A stretch of 64,000 nt of DNA from Eublepharis macularius (GCF_028583425.1 NC_072791.1:17131868-17195867), one strand, 5' to 3'. Counted from the first letter of the stretch, positions 22,140 to 33,494 are shown. Numbers and translations: made by a program. The notes: generated from the letters alone by a model not told the origin.

Positions 22140-22420
22140 GAGATGCATGTTATCTGCGCTGTCAAGTTGCGTCTGACTTATGACAACTTTATGAATTAAT
22201 AACCTCCAAAGCATCCTATTACTCACAGCCTTGCTCAGATCTTGCGAACTGAAAGCTCTGGCTTCCTTTATTATGTCAAGCCATCTCATTTTGAGTCTTC
22301 CTCTTCCTGCTGCCTTCCACCCTTCCTAGCATTATTGTCTTTTGCAGGGAGTCTTGTCTTCTCATGACGTGTCCAAAGTACGATAGCTCCATTTTAGCTT
22401 CTAGGGAGAATTCAGGCTCA
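22140..22420 (-). pseudogene. RTE/BovB-like LINE 3' end fragment, diverged
   Basis: On the plus strand the reversed family words CTGTCAAGTTGCGTCTGACT, GCCTTGCTCAGATCTTGCGA and GAGTCTTGTCTTCTCATGAC appear in the right order. The frame is lost. Confidence 0.7.
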
Positions 22421-22529
22421 ATACTGGAATATTAGCAAGGAAGATGAAAAGAGGGGAAATGTTTTGCCCTCCTTTCCCCATGTCAAAATTGCTCCTCCAC
22501 ACTTGCTTTTTAATTTAAAACAGGCCAGG

Positions 22530-22703
22530 ATGTGAAGCCAGGTAGGTGACCTTGGGCTAGTCACAGTTCTCTGGAGTTCTCTCAGCCCCACGCACCTCAC
22601 AGGGTGTTTGTTGCAGGATAATAATAACAGACTTTGTAAACTGATCTGAGTGGGCATTAAGTTGTCCTGAAGGGCGGTATATAAATCAAATGTTGTTGCT
22701 GTT
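22530..22703 (+). mobile_element. SINE 3' half
   Basis: GACCTTGGGCTAGTCACAG and CCTGAAGGGCGGTATATAAA form the body and tail of the same SINE group. The tRNA-like head is missing. The 847-bp hAT inserted into its tail. Confidence 0.65.
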
Positions 22704-22711
22704 GTTATGAT

Positions 22712-23558
22712 TAGACATGGGTACGAATGAAAAACCCCACGAACAGCCCAATCTGCTGTTCGTGAACAAGCTGTTCATGAGGCCCCATTCTAAATGAACA
22801 GGCGGTTGTTGCAAGCCTCGTTTGTTGCTGTTCGTCAGGCTGGACAGTCTGGCACCTGCAATCAATTCTCTTGGCAACTCAGGCAGGGATTGTCTGAACT
22901 CTCTCTGAACTCCTGCTGTTGCCCTGGAAACCCCAATCGAAGCCCAATTTAGCTTGATAGGCAGGTCTTCCTTCCAAGTGTGGACTGGAGCTCCAAATTT
23001 GTTACAAGAGGAAAAGACCAGGGGGAGGGGGGCTCCCAGCTCTGGCTTTCAGGGAGAGGCAGCTGCTGTTAGAGAGACAGGGAGAGTGCATTGGAGCTTG
23101 AATTTTCTTTGTGTGTGGTGGGATAGGGATCTACCCCTTCAAGTTCCAGGGCTGCTGCCAGGCTCTGGGGCCAAGCTATTATTTATTATTGGTACCTTTC
23201 CTGCTGCCTGCTCAGGTAGGGTTTCTGGGAGTGGTGCGGTAGGGATCTACCCCTTCAGCTTCCAGGGCTGGAAGTGGTGGGTTTCTGGGAGTGGTGCAAT
23301 AGGGATATACCCCTCGAAGTTCCAGGGCTGCTGCCAGGCTCTGGGCTAAGCTATTATTTATTATGGGCACATTTCATGCTGCCTGCTCAGGTAGGGTTTC
23401 TGGGAGTGGTGCAGTAGGGATCTTGATGGCTGGAGGAGAGCCTGCTGGCCCCCATGAACAATGAACATGTTCATCAGTATTCATTGTTCGTTGGTTGTGG
23501 ATGGCAACGAACAATGAACACCATGTTCGGGTTTTTTTTCTGTTCGTTCCCCTGTCTA
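22712..23558. mobile_element. Non-autonomous hAT transposon, 847 bp
   Basis: An identical 8-bp duplication GTTATGAT flanks the element (22704-22711 and 23559-23566). The termini TAGACATGGGTACGAA and (complement) TAGACAGGGGAACGAA form an imperfect inverted repeat. Eight-bp duplications and this type of end are hAT features. There is no transposase. The interior holds direct sub-repeats (about 23110-23430) built on TTTCTGGGAGTGGTGC, GTAGGGATCTACCCCTTC and TTCCAGGGCTGCTGCCAGG. Confidence 0.85.
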
Positions 23559-23951
23559 GTTATGATATCTCCCATGCAATGTTTTATCCTTAACATCACC
23601 ACTCAGCAGGACAAAGTGGCAGAATGATTTACCACAAACACTGGAGAAAGTTGCCTCTTTATCAGTTGGAGCCATGGGGAGGAAGAATTGATGGGGTTTT
23701 TGAATCATCTCAACAACATCCACCTGAACATACAATTCACCATGGAGAAAGAAATCGAGGGAAAACTCCCATTCCTGGATACCTTGGTCATCCGCAAAGC
23801 AAACTTTCAGTTAGGTCACAAGGTCTACAGGAAACCAACTCACACTGATCGGTACTTACACAAAAACTCCAATCACCACCCCTGACAGAAAAGAGGCATA
23901 ATGAAAACATTAGTGGATCATGCAAGACGGATATGTGAGCCGCACTTTCTC

Positions 23952-25240
23952 TTTTTTTTTTTTGAAAAAATTTTTATTGGGTTAGGATCAATTATTTTCA
24001 CATTACAATCAATTCTCCCATTTTCCAATTTCTAACCCCCTCCCTTTCCCCCCCTTTTTGTTGACTTCCAACAGTTTTCCAACCCTTTGTCCCTTTTCCC
24101 TTACTCCTTTTAAATTCCTCTATCTAACAAATGTATATTCTCCCTCTATTCTAAGCAATACTTCTTTAACTATTTTTAAAACTCTGTACCCTAACTATGA
24201 GTCCTTATTTCCATATTGGACAAACAATTTATCCCATTTTTCATAGTTCAGATTTCAAATATTTCTATAGATCATAAACCATATAAATCATACATTCATA
24301 TAAATCAAACAATTTGACTTATACTCTATGTGTTACATTCTATCTTCTTCTTTCTGTTTTAGTTATATTTAATTACATTAGTATTTCTATTCCCCTTCAA
24401 TAGTAGATCTATATTACTGTCATTATATAATCAATCAACTTAACTCATATATATCTTCAGGTAAACATATTCAATTTGGTACATTATACAAATCTTACCA
24501 GAAAGAAAATATTATTAGTTAATCAATCCTTATAGTTAACCCTTATGGTTAATTATTTTCTATCGATATTCTATTTATTAATCTATATATATCAATCTAT
24601 TAACCTAACTGCTTAGAGATTCACGTTTATCTCTTCTCCCCCCCGGTAAAGTCACCCCCCTCTACATTTTATTATACTTCAGTAGTTCTCAAACTGCCAC
24701 AGTTCTCCTCCCACCTCCCATTTCTTCTCCAAATATTGTTTCAGCTTCTCCCAGTCTGTGTTAAACTGTCCTGTGTCCAGATTTCTCAATTTTCTTGTCA
24801 TTTTGTCCATTTCTGCCATGTACAGCAATTTGTGTATCCAATCTTCAATAGTTGGCACTTCTTGTACTTTCCATTTTTGCGCATACAAAAGTCTGGCTGC
24901 TGCCGTCATGTAAAATATCAACGTCCTATGATGAACTGGAATTCCCTCCATTCCCAAGTTTAGTAGCAGGAGTTCTGGGTTCTTATTTACTTGAAATTGC
25001 AAAATTTCACTCATTTCTCTTATTATTTCCCCCCAGTACTGCCTAGCTACCTCACACGACCACCACATATGGTAGAGGGAGCCCTCATGCTTCCTGCATT
25101 TCCAGCATTTATTAGAAGTGTTCAAATTCCCTAGCGCAATCTTCTTTGGTGTCATGTACCAACGATAAATCATTTTGTAAATGTTCTCTTTAATGCTCGT
25201 ACATGTCGTTATCTTCATTGTAGTCTTCCACAAGTATTCC
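23952..25240 (-). mobile_element. 5'-truncated L1-type LINE with 18-bp target duplication
   Basis: An identical 18-bp sequence, TGTGAGCCGCACTTTCTC, lies at 23934-23951 and 25241-25258. Between them, on the minus strand, is an L1 ORF2 C-terminus followed by a 0.7-kb AT-rich 3' UTR and a poly-A tail, seen as poly-T at 23952. An AATAAA signal is near the tail. The insertion splits the PLE, so it is younger than the PLE. Confidence 0.92.
24679..25240 (-). pseudogene. L1 ORF2 C-terminal fragment
   Basis: The open frame extends to the insertion edge and shows the C-terminal region of reptile-type L1 ORF2: WYMTPKKI, CWKCRKHEGSLYHMWWSC (a Cys/His-rich knuckle) and CEVARQYW. About 185 residues are kept in frame with no internal stop. 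The endonuclease and reverse-transcriptase domains are missing through 5' truncation, the usual outcome of L1 integration. Confidence 0.85.
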
Positions 25241-25316
25241 TGTGAGCCGCACTTTCTCAATGAGGAAATTAATCATCTAAAAAGCAAAAGACAGTAGAGA
25301 CCCCCTCACCTCTGCA

Positions 25317-25640
25317 GGAGTATACCGTATACCCTGCAGCTGTGGACAAGTTTACATCGGGACCACAAAGCGTAGCATCCAGACAAGAATAAAAGAACAT
25401 GAAAGACACTGCAGACTTGGACAACCTGAAAAATCAGCAGTGGCTGAACATATCCTAACTCAAACAGGGCACAGTATCTTATTCCAGTATCTTATTCCAG
25501 GACACCAAAATACTGGACAACACTTCCAACTACTTTGTCAGACTGCACAGGGAAGCCATTGAAATTCACAAGCATAAGCAAAACTTCAACAGGAAAGAAG
25601 AAACCTTAAGAATGAACAGAGCATGGTTTCCAGTTCTGAA
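25317..25640 (+). pseudogene. PLE GIY-YIG endonuclease remnant
   Basis: In PLEs this domain nicks target DNA so the reverse transcriptase can prime. The reading frame from 25317 shows GVYRIPCSC, GQVYIGTT and KEHERHCRLGQPEKSAVAEH, including the paired cysteines seen in PLE endonucleases. A 13-bp direct duplication (CAGTATCTTATTC twice, 25472-25497) shifts the frame. The protein then resumes in another frame, with recognisable tail sequence up to MNRAWFPVLK (about 25640). Confidence 0.8.
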
Positions 25641-25889
25641 AAACACCAGGCTAACAAAACATTCTATCCCCGACAATAGCCCTGCAGAGAAGATTAGCAC
25701 ATCAAGTACCAATCCATATGCAAAAGAACCTCCTCAGGATACAGTGAAGCCTCCCGCCATTAGCATTCCACACCCTGGGAAACTCGTACAGGATGACTCA
25801 GCTCAACCCCACCCCTCCTGAGCAGATACAAATGACCTACATCTTTTCCACACTGTGACACTGAGAGATCTCTGTCTTTTGGTGCTACA

Positions 25890-25930
25890 CCTCTGAAGAT
25901 GCCAGCCACAGCTGCTGGCGAAACGTCAGG
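25890..25930 (+). ncRNA. Short hammerhead ribozyme motif in PLE terminal repeat
   Basis: The core reads CUGAAGA (25893-25899, fits CUGANGA) and GAAA (25920-25923). Stem II is GCCAGC (25901-25906) with GCTGGC (25914-25919), a perfect 6-bp helix with a 7-nt loop. One extra base (25900) lies between A9 and stem II. Stem I pairs CCU (25890-25892) with AGG (25928-25930). Stem III is reduced to ACGU (25923-25926), which is self-complementary; the predicted cut is after C25927. Short-stem-III hammerheads that act as dimers are known from PLEs, and this copy sits directly after a PLE endonuclease region. Confidence 0.8.
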
Positions 25931-26215
25931 AACTACAATGCCAAGACCACGGCAATACATCCCGGAAAACCCACAACAGCCATCGTTCTCCGGCCGTGAA
26001 AGCCTTCGACAATACATTGCCTCTTCCCCCTCGGCAAAGGGATATAAACCCCAAACGAGGTGTGCAGCCAAATCTCCCCCCCCCCCACTTAACAGATGCC
26101 AATCTCCCCCCCCCCGGGCAATTCTGCCTCAAAACCTCTTCCTGATACTGATACCTCCAGCTAATTGTGAACATCTCATTTCCTGCAGTTTCAATTGGAT
26201 TGCCATAACGACAAT

Positions 26216-26475
26216 GACAATAACAACAATAACAACAGTCAATTTATATACCGCCCTTCAGGACAACTTAATGCCCACTCAGAGCGGTTTACAAAGTATG
26301 TTATTATTATCCCCACAACAACAATCACCCTGTGAGGTGGGTGGGGCTGAGAGAGCTCTGAGAGAGCTGTGACTGACCCAAGGTCACCCAGCTGGCTTCA
26401 AGTGGAGGAGTGGGGAATCAAACCCGGCTCTCCAGATTAGAGTCCCACGCTCTTAACCACTACACCAAACTTGCT
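26216..26475 (-). mobile_element. tRNA-derived SINE, second family, reversed
   Basis: Reversed family words: CACCCTGTGAGGTGGGTGG, CCAAGGTCACCCAGCTGGC and a tRNA-like end GCTCTTAACCACTACACCAA. It follows an ATACCGCCCTTCAGGACAAC segment typical of the 3' side. Confidence 0.72.
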
Positions 26476-26489
26476 CTCATGTTGGTATG

Positions 26490-26640
26490 TAGTAGAAGAG
26501 CAAGATTTGAGTCCAGTAGCACCTTACAGACCAATAAGATTATACAGGGCAGAAGGAGTCTTAATTTTCTAAAGCTTTTATAGCCCTGGAAATCTTGTTG
26601 GTCTTTAAGATGCTGCTGGACTCAGTTCTTGCTGTTTCAC
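26490..26640. mobile_element. Diverged palindromic-family element
   Basis: GAGTCCAGTAGCACCTTACAG and GATGCTGCTGGACTC face each other. The centre is decayed (TCTAAAGCTTTTATAGCCC) with no ribozyme core. Confidence 0.6.
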
Positions 26641-27699
26641 TTCCTGCAACGTACCCTTGGCAAGTCAAGAGAGAAAAAGATTTCATCATCAAAAGTCCAC
26701 TTCCTGATGTCTGCCCGCACTGTCTCCCCACTGCGAGGAACACTGGCAGTGCTGCAGGCCAGCGAGACACTTCAAGCAGCCAGCCAAGAGGCTGCTTCAG
26801 CAGCAGATTTCGACGAACCCGCCGTGTCTGTTTGTGCATGTCAGAATAGCAGATAATGGGAGGAAGGGCTTTTCGGGCTCAGCTCCTCCTGTCTCCTTTA
26901 AACAAAACAGCAGCTGGCTACTCCCGGAAAAGCAGTGAGTTGCTGGAATGTTTCCATAAAGCATGCCGCTAGAAAAATGCAACAAGACACAGTGCCCTGA
27001 CTAGGTAAATGGCTGTGTATATTTACCTCTAGCGCACCAAAGTTAAGAAAAGCTGAAATTCTACTGGTGAACAACTGTTAAAGATACAGGAAGCCTGGGC
27101 TATGTTGCATTCAGTCACCTTAGCGCTGACGAGCGAGCTTTACCCCTCAGACTACTTTCCAATTATTCTAGAAACTAGGCCACCTCCATGGGACAGCTGA
27201 TCGTGGAGGGGGAAAGAGGAGGTGTTCCAAGCAAAGAGACCCAGTTTAGAAGAAGCTCTCCCTCCCCACTCCCCATCAACTAAGACTCAGCCAGATGGCA
27301 GGGCTGGGTGTTCATTAAAGGCAGCCCCTGGGTTTACATAAAGAGATTGTTCTCAATTAAATGAGTATTCCGCCCCCCGCCTCGGAATACTGATTGGTAG
27401 TTTAAAGGGAATTTTGTTTGAATGGCCTTGGATTGCCTGCATATTTTGAGTGTCTTAAACCAAAGGGAGGCCACCGTTTTTGGCCCAAGTCCCAAGAAAA
27501 ATGCAACGTCAACCTGCGAAGATGCTGGAGTGCTCTGAAATAAATGTGTGTGTGTGTGTACTTAGCTAGAGACATTTGGAGCAAGACACGCACTCACAGC
27601 ACTGCCAGCATGTCAGAGATTTGTCTTGGACTCGGCTGGTGGCTGCAGGTCTGGGAGGAGATGATAGGCATAAGCTATACCTACTGCCTTCTGCCACTC

Positions 27700-28250
27700 C
27701 ACTGCCGGTGGTGCCCAGGCCTTGGATGGTTGGAGAGAAATCTAACAGTACTGCCTCTCACCATATGTTCCTCGGAGGGTGCTTCGTTCAACTGAAAAAC
27801 AGCTGCCGGTGGTCCAAAGCATGCCTGCCTGGCCTTGACCAGAGCCAGGGCCTTTTGGTCCTGGTACCAACCTGGTGGAACTCTCTGTCTGTTGAAGTTA
27901 GGGCCCAGAAGGATTGGCTCTCCTTCCACAGGGCCTGTAAGACAGAGATGTTCCGCCAGGCATATGGTTGAGGTCGGGGCCTGGACAGGCTCCCTTGCTG
28001 GTCTCCTGCTATTGAGTGGGGACTGAATCCCCCTTCACCCCAGTTTCCACTGACATACTTCATATTGGCTACCAGTTTCCACCCCATGGGATATTTTGGC
28101 TGGGTTAAGCTATAAGGGCTGCCACCTTGAGTTCTATGTTCTACTGCATTTTATGTCTTTTAATGTCATTTTATTGTGATTATATTACATGATGTTAGCC
28201 GCTCTGAGCCTGTTTGCGGGGAAAGCGGGATACAAATTTAATAAATAATA
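27700..28250 (+). mobile_element. L2-like LINE 3' end
   Basis: It encodes WWNSLSVEVRAQKDWLSFHR and CKTEMFRQAYG, then a stop, and a 3' UTR ending GCCGCTCTGAGCCTGTTTGC and AATAAATAATAA. A hAT MITE sits directly at its tail. Confidence 0.7.
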
Positions 28251-28258
28251 AATGGAAC

Positions 28259-28467
28259 CAGGGCTTTTTTTCTGGGGAAAGAGGTGGTGGAACTCAGTGG
28301 GTTGCCCTCGGAGAAAATGGTCACATGGCTGGTGGCCCCACCCCCGATCTCCAGACAGAGAGGAGTTTAGATTGCGGAGATCAGGGGGCGGGGCCACTGG
28401 CCATGTGTCCATTTTCAAGAGGTTCCGGAACTCTGTTCCACCGTGTTCCAGCTGAAAAAAAGCCCTG
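28259..28467. mobile_element. hAT MITE, CAGGGCTTTTTTTC family, copy 3
   Basis: A complete copy flanked by AATGGAAC (28251-28258) and AATAGAAC (28468-28475), an 8-bp duplication with one change. It is inserted directly after the AATAAATAATAA tail of an L2-like LINE. Confidence 0.88.
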
Positions 28468-28475
28468 AATAGAAC

Positions 28476-30332
28476 TAGCCCTGGGGACCAAGCAAAACAG
28501 TCTGGTGTGCTGCTGTTGGCAGACACATGCCAAGGATTGCCAACCTGTCTTAAACATTTCTGTGTGTTTCCAACAGAATGTAAACATCCCCAGCTAAATG
28601 ATGTTGAATCAGTGCAAGGATCATCGTGTAAGCAGTTGCATTAGATATGGTACAATTCTTGTGCTTACGGGCTTGGATCCACCAGAGGATCTCTGTGGAT
28701 GTAAAGGCAGGTGATTTTTGCCAGTTTCCCTCAAACCTTCAACTCCACTCATGTTCTCCCTTGGTGTCCCCCGTCCCGCATTCTTTAATGGCACTCTCCT
28801 GGTGTTTGGATGTGCATAATTACGTTTTGGATGAATGGGCTACTGCTAGCACTGTGTCTTGCCCAGCGATAGATACAATGGGGTTTTCCTTGTGCAACAG
28901 CTTACCACGATTTTAAGAAGTAAGATAATGGCTTTTATGTTAGCAGGAGTGGACTGCAGGATACATGCCACTTGTTAGCTAAGGGTATCCATAGCTGCTA
29001 AATTGCCTGGGTGGAACCTGACCTAGCCAACTCTAGCATGTAGGTAGCCTACATGTTGGGAAACCTTTGTGAACTGCCCAGAAGCACTCAATTTGGCTTC
29101 AGCACTGGCTTGCTTCAAGCACGCAAATGGTGGCTTTAGAAAACTATTGTTCCTGCCATATTTCTGGTGTGTGTGTGGGGGTAACTATATGCTAAGTTTT
29201 TCCTCAGGTCCTCCCCATGTGTGTGAGATCAATGTGAACTTCCAGGTTCCCTGCTGAAAACTCAGTTCCCAGAAACACAGGGCCCAATTCAGAACAGGAC
29301 CACCGCCTGTGAGGAGAAAGAGCTCCAGCATTTCCACCTGTGCCAATTTCCTGACCTGAAATGGCCCCAGGGGTGTTATTTGTCCCATTGGGGGCGCCAC
29401 ATATACTGATACACAAAGCTTTCCTAGGGTCGCCACCCCTTGGCTGGCAACTGGCAGGAGGCTTCTCGGGGCGGCAGAGATGCAGACATCATGTGTTGCC
29501 GCCAAATGACATTGCGGTGATAGTTCTTTCCCCTTTCCCTGCTGAATTTATTGGCCGTGGGCAACGGCCTGTCGCCAGTAGGTAAGTGACAACCGTAAGG
29601 TTTCCCCTAGAGGCCAAATAGAGTTCCTGCCACACTTTTTCAGGTTGTGCAAATGGTCTGTCAGGGAAGAGTGAATTCCCTTCACCTCACTCGCCACAGT
29701 CTCAATCTGAACTGGGCCCCGTGCGCCTTGGCAAATGAGCTCCCAGCAAGGAACTTGCAAGCATGCCTCTGAGGGACGGTCCTTGTGGTGGGACCAGGCC
29801 CAACCTGAGGAGCAGATACTGGGTATTCAAGCCCTTCGTCTCAGCAACTGCCGTGCATGGACGCTGCATCCAGCCCCTTGGCTTCTGACCCATGCAACTA
29901 GCTTCTGGCTTTCCCACCCGGATGAGGACCTGGCAGTCAACCCCCCCCTCTCATTTTTGTGTGGGGTAAAGGCTGAAGCAAGTGCAGCCAAGACGGCAAG
30001 GTTCAGTGCACCTGCTTATCACAGAAGCAGCCATCATTTTGCAAGCGCATCTTTGCCATGACAGATTTGCCTCTCCAAAAGTAGCGCTGACAAATGCAAA
30101 TGAGGGCTAATTAATGCTTTCCTGAAGTCGTGTTGGCAACGATAGCCTGGTATTCATGTCACTTCATTGCTGGTGACAGGGCTGCTAATGGAACTGGGTA
30201 CAGATGGGTGGAATGTTTAGCAGGCCCACCGGATTATTGCAGAGAAATCATTCATCTCATGGAGAGTTGGACTGGATGGAGTTTGGCTTGGACCAAATTG
30301 GGCCTGGTGTTCTCTAGATAAGAGAATCACTG
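28476..30332. other. Unrecognised, apparently repeat-poor intergenic DNA
   Basis: About 1.9 kb with no repeat family I recognise and no coding signature. It could be checked for conserved non-coding elements. Confidence 0.5.
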
Positions 30333-30440
30333 ATAAAGCACAATGCAGCTTTGTGGCACCCTCTTACCGATTCAACAGAATTTTCCGTATGGAAAAACCT
30401 CGACCGAACACGTCGCCTGCTTCATCAGATAAGAACACGC
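30333..30440 (-). mobile_element. Old palindromic-family fragment (possible)
   Basis: On the minus strand the order CTGATGAAGCAGG, an A/T-rich stretch and GGGTGCCACAAAGCTGCATT resembles the right arm of the family. The GAAA segment has changed. Recognition is weak. Confidence 0.4.
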
Positions 30441-30959
30441 GATTGGATTTTCTTGTATCCCCTTCAGAGTTGAGGATTTGTGTGTGTGTCCTCAGATGCC
30501 CGACTAAATTTCGATCGAAAGTTTAGCGCAAGTGGGTTCATTCAAATACATGGCGCTTTTTAAAAATAAAAATCATAGTCACTGGAGGGAAGTCACTAGT
30601 TGGCAATAGATTTAAGACAGGCATAAGGTAGTATGACTTCACGGAACATGCACTTGGCTTGTAGAATTCACTGCCACGATCCGGCAATGCTGAACTCGAT
30701 GGCCCATTAGTCTGATCCAGCACAGCTTCTTTTTTTAAGTTCATGGGTTAGATCCAGACTAAATTTTCCATCCTGCCTCCCTCCTCCCACTGTGACCCAC
30801 TGATCTCCATGAACTGCTGCTCTTGGGGGATTGGGACCCTGAGGACAATATGAAGGGTGTCTGGAATAGGAACGGGGGGATCAATGGAAACTGATAATTT
30901 AGTCGGGATCTAACCCCATGGTTTGATGTCGATACAACAATCATTTCATTTATTCATGT

Positions 30960-31395
30960 TGGAAGAAGGGGATCCAGCGCTGTCCGTCTTCTTGGGTTTC
31001 AGAGGGGGACAAACCAAAGAGTTAGAAAGATAGAGAGGTCAGGGCACTCTGTTTACCACTCTGACTGCCCTTTAATATGCAGATTGCCATTCTCAGGATT
31101 TCCTCCTCCTGACTTCTTCCCTCTCCCTCCCTCTCTTTCTGGCTTTGTTCCAGGCAACACCTCTCTCCTCCTCCCTCCATCTTGGCAGCATGGATGCAGG
31201 CCTTGCCCTGCCATCCATGCCCATCCTTAGACTAGATAGGTAGTTAGGATCTATCTATCCTCCTTTCCTACCAGAGTGTGGAGTTCCTGCAATAAAGAAC
31301 TCTTATTTCCTTTCTAAATATAAACTAAGTGTATGATTTATTATTTTTCTCTCCTGCACACACACCGGCCAGCAGAACCAGCTCACAACCACCTA
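30960..31395 (+). other. Possible LTR-like segment
   Basis: The stretch contains a pyrimidine-rich tract, GCAATAAAGAACTCTTATTTCC (read in parts), AAATATAAACTAAGTGTATG and a C/A-rich end. This resembles the R/U5 part of an LTR. No matching TG...CA ends or target duplication could be set. Confidence 0.3.
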
Positions 31396-31499
31396 TAAGC
31401 ATGCTTCCTATGCCACACGATAGACTCTGCTAATTGCCCAAACATGGAATCCTTTAATTAGGTTTCTGGAGCCTGCATAACAATTTATTTATCAGTTTA

Positions 31500-31637
31500 T
31501 TCATTCATTCATTCCATTTATAGTCTGCCTTTTTCACTGAGACTCAAAGCAGATTATATAATGTGAGATTAGTACAGTCTATATCAAGGACATTTCCATA
31601 AACAATGCCATAGGGTAAATAAATGCAAGTTTAAAAA
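31500..31637 (+). repeat. Unclassified interspersed repeat (AGTCTGCCTTTTTCACTGAG type)
   Basis: It contains TAGTCTGCCTTTTTCACTGA, GTGAGATTAGTACAGTCTAT and AAGGACATTTCCATAAACAA. A longer copy lies at 40975-41235. It is probably a LINE or SINE tail, but its source is not clear. Confidence 0.55.
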
Positions 31638-31645
31638 GACGTAGC

Positions 31646-32069
31646 CAGGGCTCATTTTGAGGGGGAACGCGCCGGAACACAGTTCCAGCAGTTCCCCAAA
31701 GAGGTCACGTCAGGTGGCCCCGCCCACCTGACTCTCGGCCATTTTGGGCCCGTTTCGGCCTGGGTTGGGGCCAAAATGGCCTGGATTGGGCCTCTGATGG
31801 GTGGTGGATCACTCTTCCGCTCAGCAGCGACCCGATCCTGACCATTTTGGGGCCCTTTTCAGCCCCTTTTTGCCATTTTGGGCCCAATTTTGGCCCTGAA
31901 TGGCCAGGATTGGGTCCAAAACAGCCAGGATAGGTGATGTCAGGGGTGTGTGACATACGCAAATCAGTTATGCTAATGACACTTTTCTGGTGATGGCAAG
32001 GGGTGTGGCATATGCTAATGAGTTATGCTAATGAGTTCCTCCCACTCTTTTCCTACGAAATGACCCCTG
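31646..32069. mobile_element. hAT-type MITE, CAGGGCTCATTTTGAG family
   Basis: The ends are CAGGGCTCATTT and AAATGACCCCTG, flanked by GACGTAGC (31638-31645) and GATGTAGC (32070-32077), an 8-bp duplication with one mismatch. The interior repeats words such as GGCCATTTTGGGCCC and ATGCTAATGAGTTATGCTAA. It lies inside the unclassified repeat of 31.5-31.64 kb. Confidence 0.85.
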
Positions 32070-32100
32070 GATGTAGCATTATCAAGAATCCAATACGGAG

Positions 32101-32400
32101 TTGAAGAAATGTCGAAATTCGATCACTCTGGTCTTGTTCCATCTACACTGGCTCCAAATTTGTTTCCAGGCTCAATTCAAGATGCTGGTATTGACCTTTA
32201 AAGCCATACAGGACTCAGGGCCAGCAGACCTTAAGGACCACCTGCTCCCATATGAACTTACTCAACCACTCTTTGAGTCCCTGCTTTGAGTACCCCTCCC
32301 ATCTGAGGCTAGACAGGGGGAAACCCGAGAAAGGGCCTTCTCAGTCATGGCTCTGAAATTTGGGAACTCATCCCCAGCGAGATTTGCCTGTCTCCCTTAG
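32101..32400 (+). mobile_element. L2-like LINE ORF2 fragment
   Basis: The frame from 32101 reads LVLFHLHWLQICFQAQFKML and LTFKAIQDSGPADLKDHLLP, then stops at 32287. It is the same type of ORF2 end as the copy at 42.3 kb, here in sense orientation. Confidence 0.7.
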
Positions 32401-33405
32401 GGCTACCAAGCCCTTGGTCAGGGCGGGGCATCCCTAGCCCTGAGTTCCCATTGCTCGCTGCAGCTGCAAGTGGTGGCAGGGGTGACATTTTTTAAATGCT
32501 CATTGGTGTCTGTGCATGATGTCACTTCCAGGGAACAGCTGGAAGTGACAGCTGTAGCGCCAGGAACTGCCAGAAAAATCTATCCAGTGATTCCTAGAGC
32601 TTCCACTGTCACTTCCGGGTTTTTCCCAGAAGTGATGTCATCACGCTCACATGATGTCCCTTCCACCAACTCTTTCTGTGCTTGCCTACTCTCCCTCTAT
32701 CATTGTCTTCCACCCGTAAGTGATGACTTTTGTTTTGTTTTGTTTGGCATTCCCTAATTCTTATTACTAACAAGACAGACAGACAGACGTCTGAAATGTT
32801 TGCATGTTTGCCATCTCGTGGCCCTGAATTGGGTGGAAACGTAACCTAGAAATGCTTTGAATAAATAAATAACCACTGTCAAAATAGAAGCAGGTGGGCC
32901 AGATCTCGCCGAAACAATTCATCTTCCTCCAAATGCCCTTTGAAAGAAAACAGAGTCACATGCAAGCTTCAGGACAGGAAGTGACGACGCCCTTCTCACC
33001 AACTCTGGCCATTCCAAAGGACCATCCCCTACCGCAGAAAAAGCCCACAGTCTAACTGTTGCTGGATGGATGGTCCTGGGAGGCCACCCTAAGAGGAAGA
33101 CCGTCTGAAGAGTGCAGCTGGTTCATGGGGAGGTTTTGCCCCTATTCAGCACGGCTACTTGTCATCGAGGGAAGTGGTTTTTAAAACCTGGAGTTCCCCA
33201 GAATCTTATTAGGACTTCCTCAATGAGATCAGTGGCGGTGGAAGGCAATTGCAGAAGAGTGTTTATTGTGTAGCAATGGTCTTTGGTGTGCCAAGCCACC
33301 CTCCCACATACCAGTGGAACTCCCAGTGGATTTACGGCCGTTGCACAATGGCATCTTTCAGATGAATAGTCAATGCAAAAAAAATGCATTTGGGTGGGAC
33401 ACTAA

Positions 33406-33494
33406 CAGTGAAATCCTAAGCAGAGTTACTCCATTCTAAGCCCGTTGAAATAAATGGATTTAGACTGGAGTAACTTTGCTTAGGATTTCACTGC
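33406..33494. repeat. Short palindromic repeat (CCTAAGCAGAGTTACTCC type)
   Basis: CAGTGAAATCCTAAGCAGAG and CTTTGCTTAGGATTTCACTG form near-perfect arms around TCTAAGCCCGTTGAAATAAA. Related copies occur at 55.68-55.82 and 61.01-61.08 kb. Confidence 0.7.

Larger units (their letters stand above)
23580..26014 (+). mobile_element. Penelope-like retroelement (PLE), broken and split by an L1
   Basis: The left part (23688-23951) encodes reverse-transcriptase C-terminal sequence with PFLDTLVIRK and VYRKPTHTDRYLH. The right part (25317 on) encodes a GIY-YIG endonuclease start, GVYRIPCSCGQVYIGTT, then KRSIQTRIKEHERH. This RT plus GIY-YIG pairing defines Penelope-like elements. Breaks are a stop (TGA at 23883), an L1 inserted at 23952-25240, missing sequence between the RT and the endonuclease, and a 13-bp tandem duplication (25472-25497) that shifts the frame. 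The terminal region (25890-26014) carries a hammerhead motif and ends in CCTTCGACAATACAT. The 5' limit is uncertain. Confidence 0.85.

Noticed and set aside
23624..23848. Overlapping second frame in the PLE left part
   Set aside because: The reverse-transcriptase motifs are in the frame starting at 23688; the 23624 frame is a shadow.
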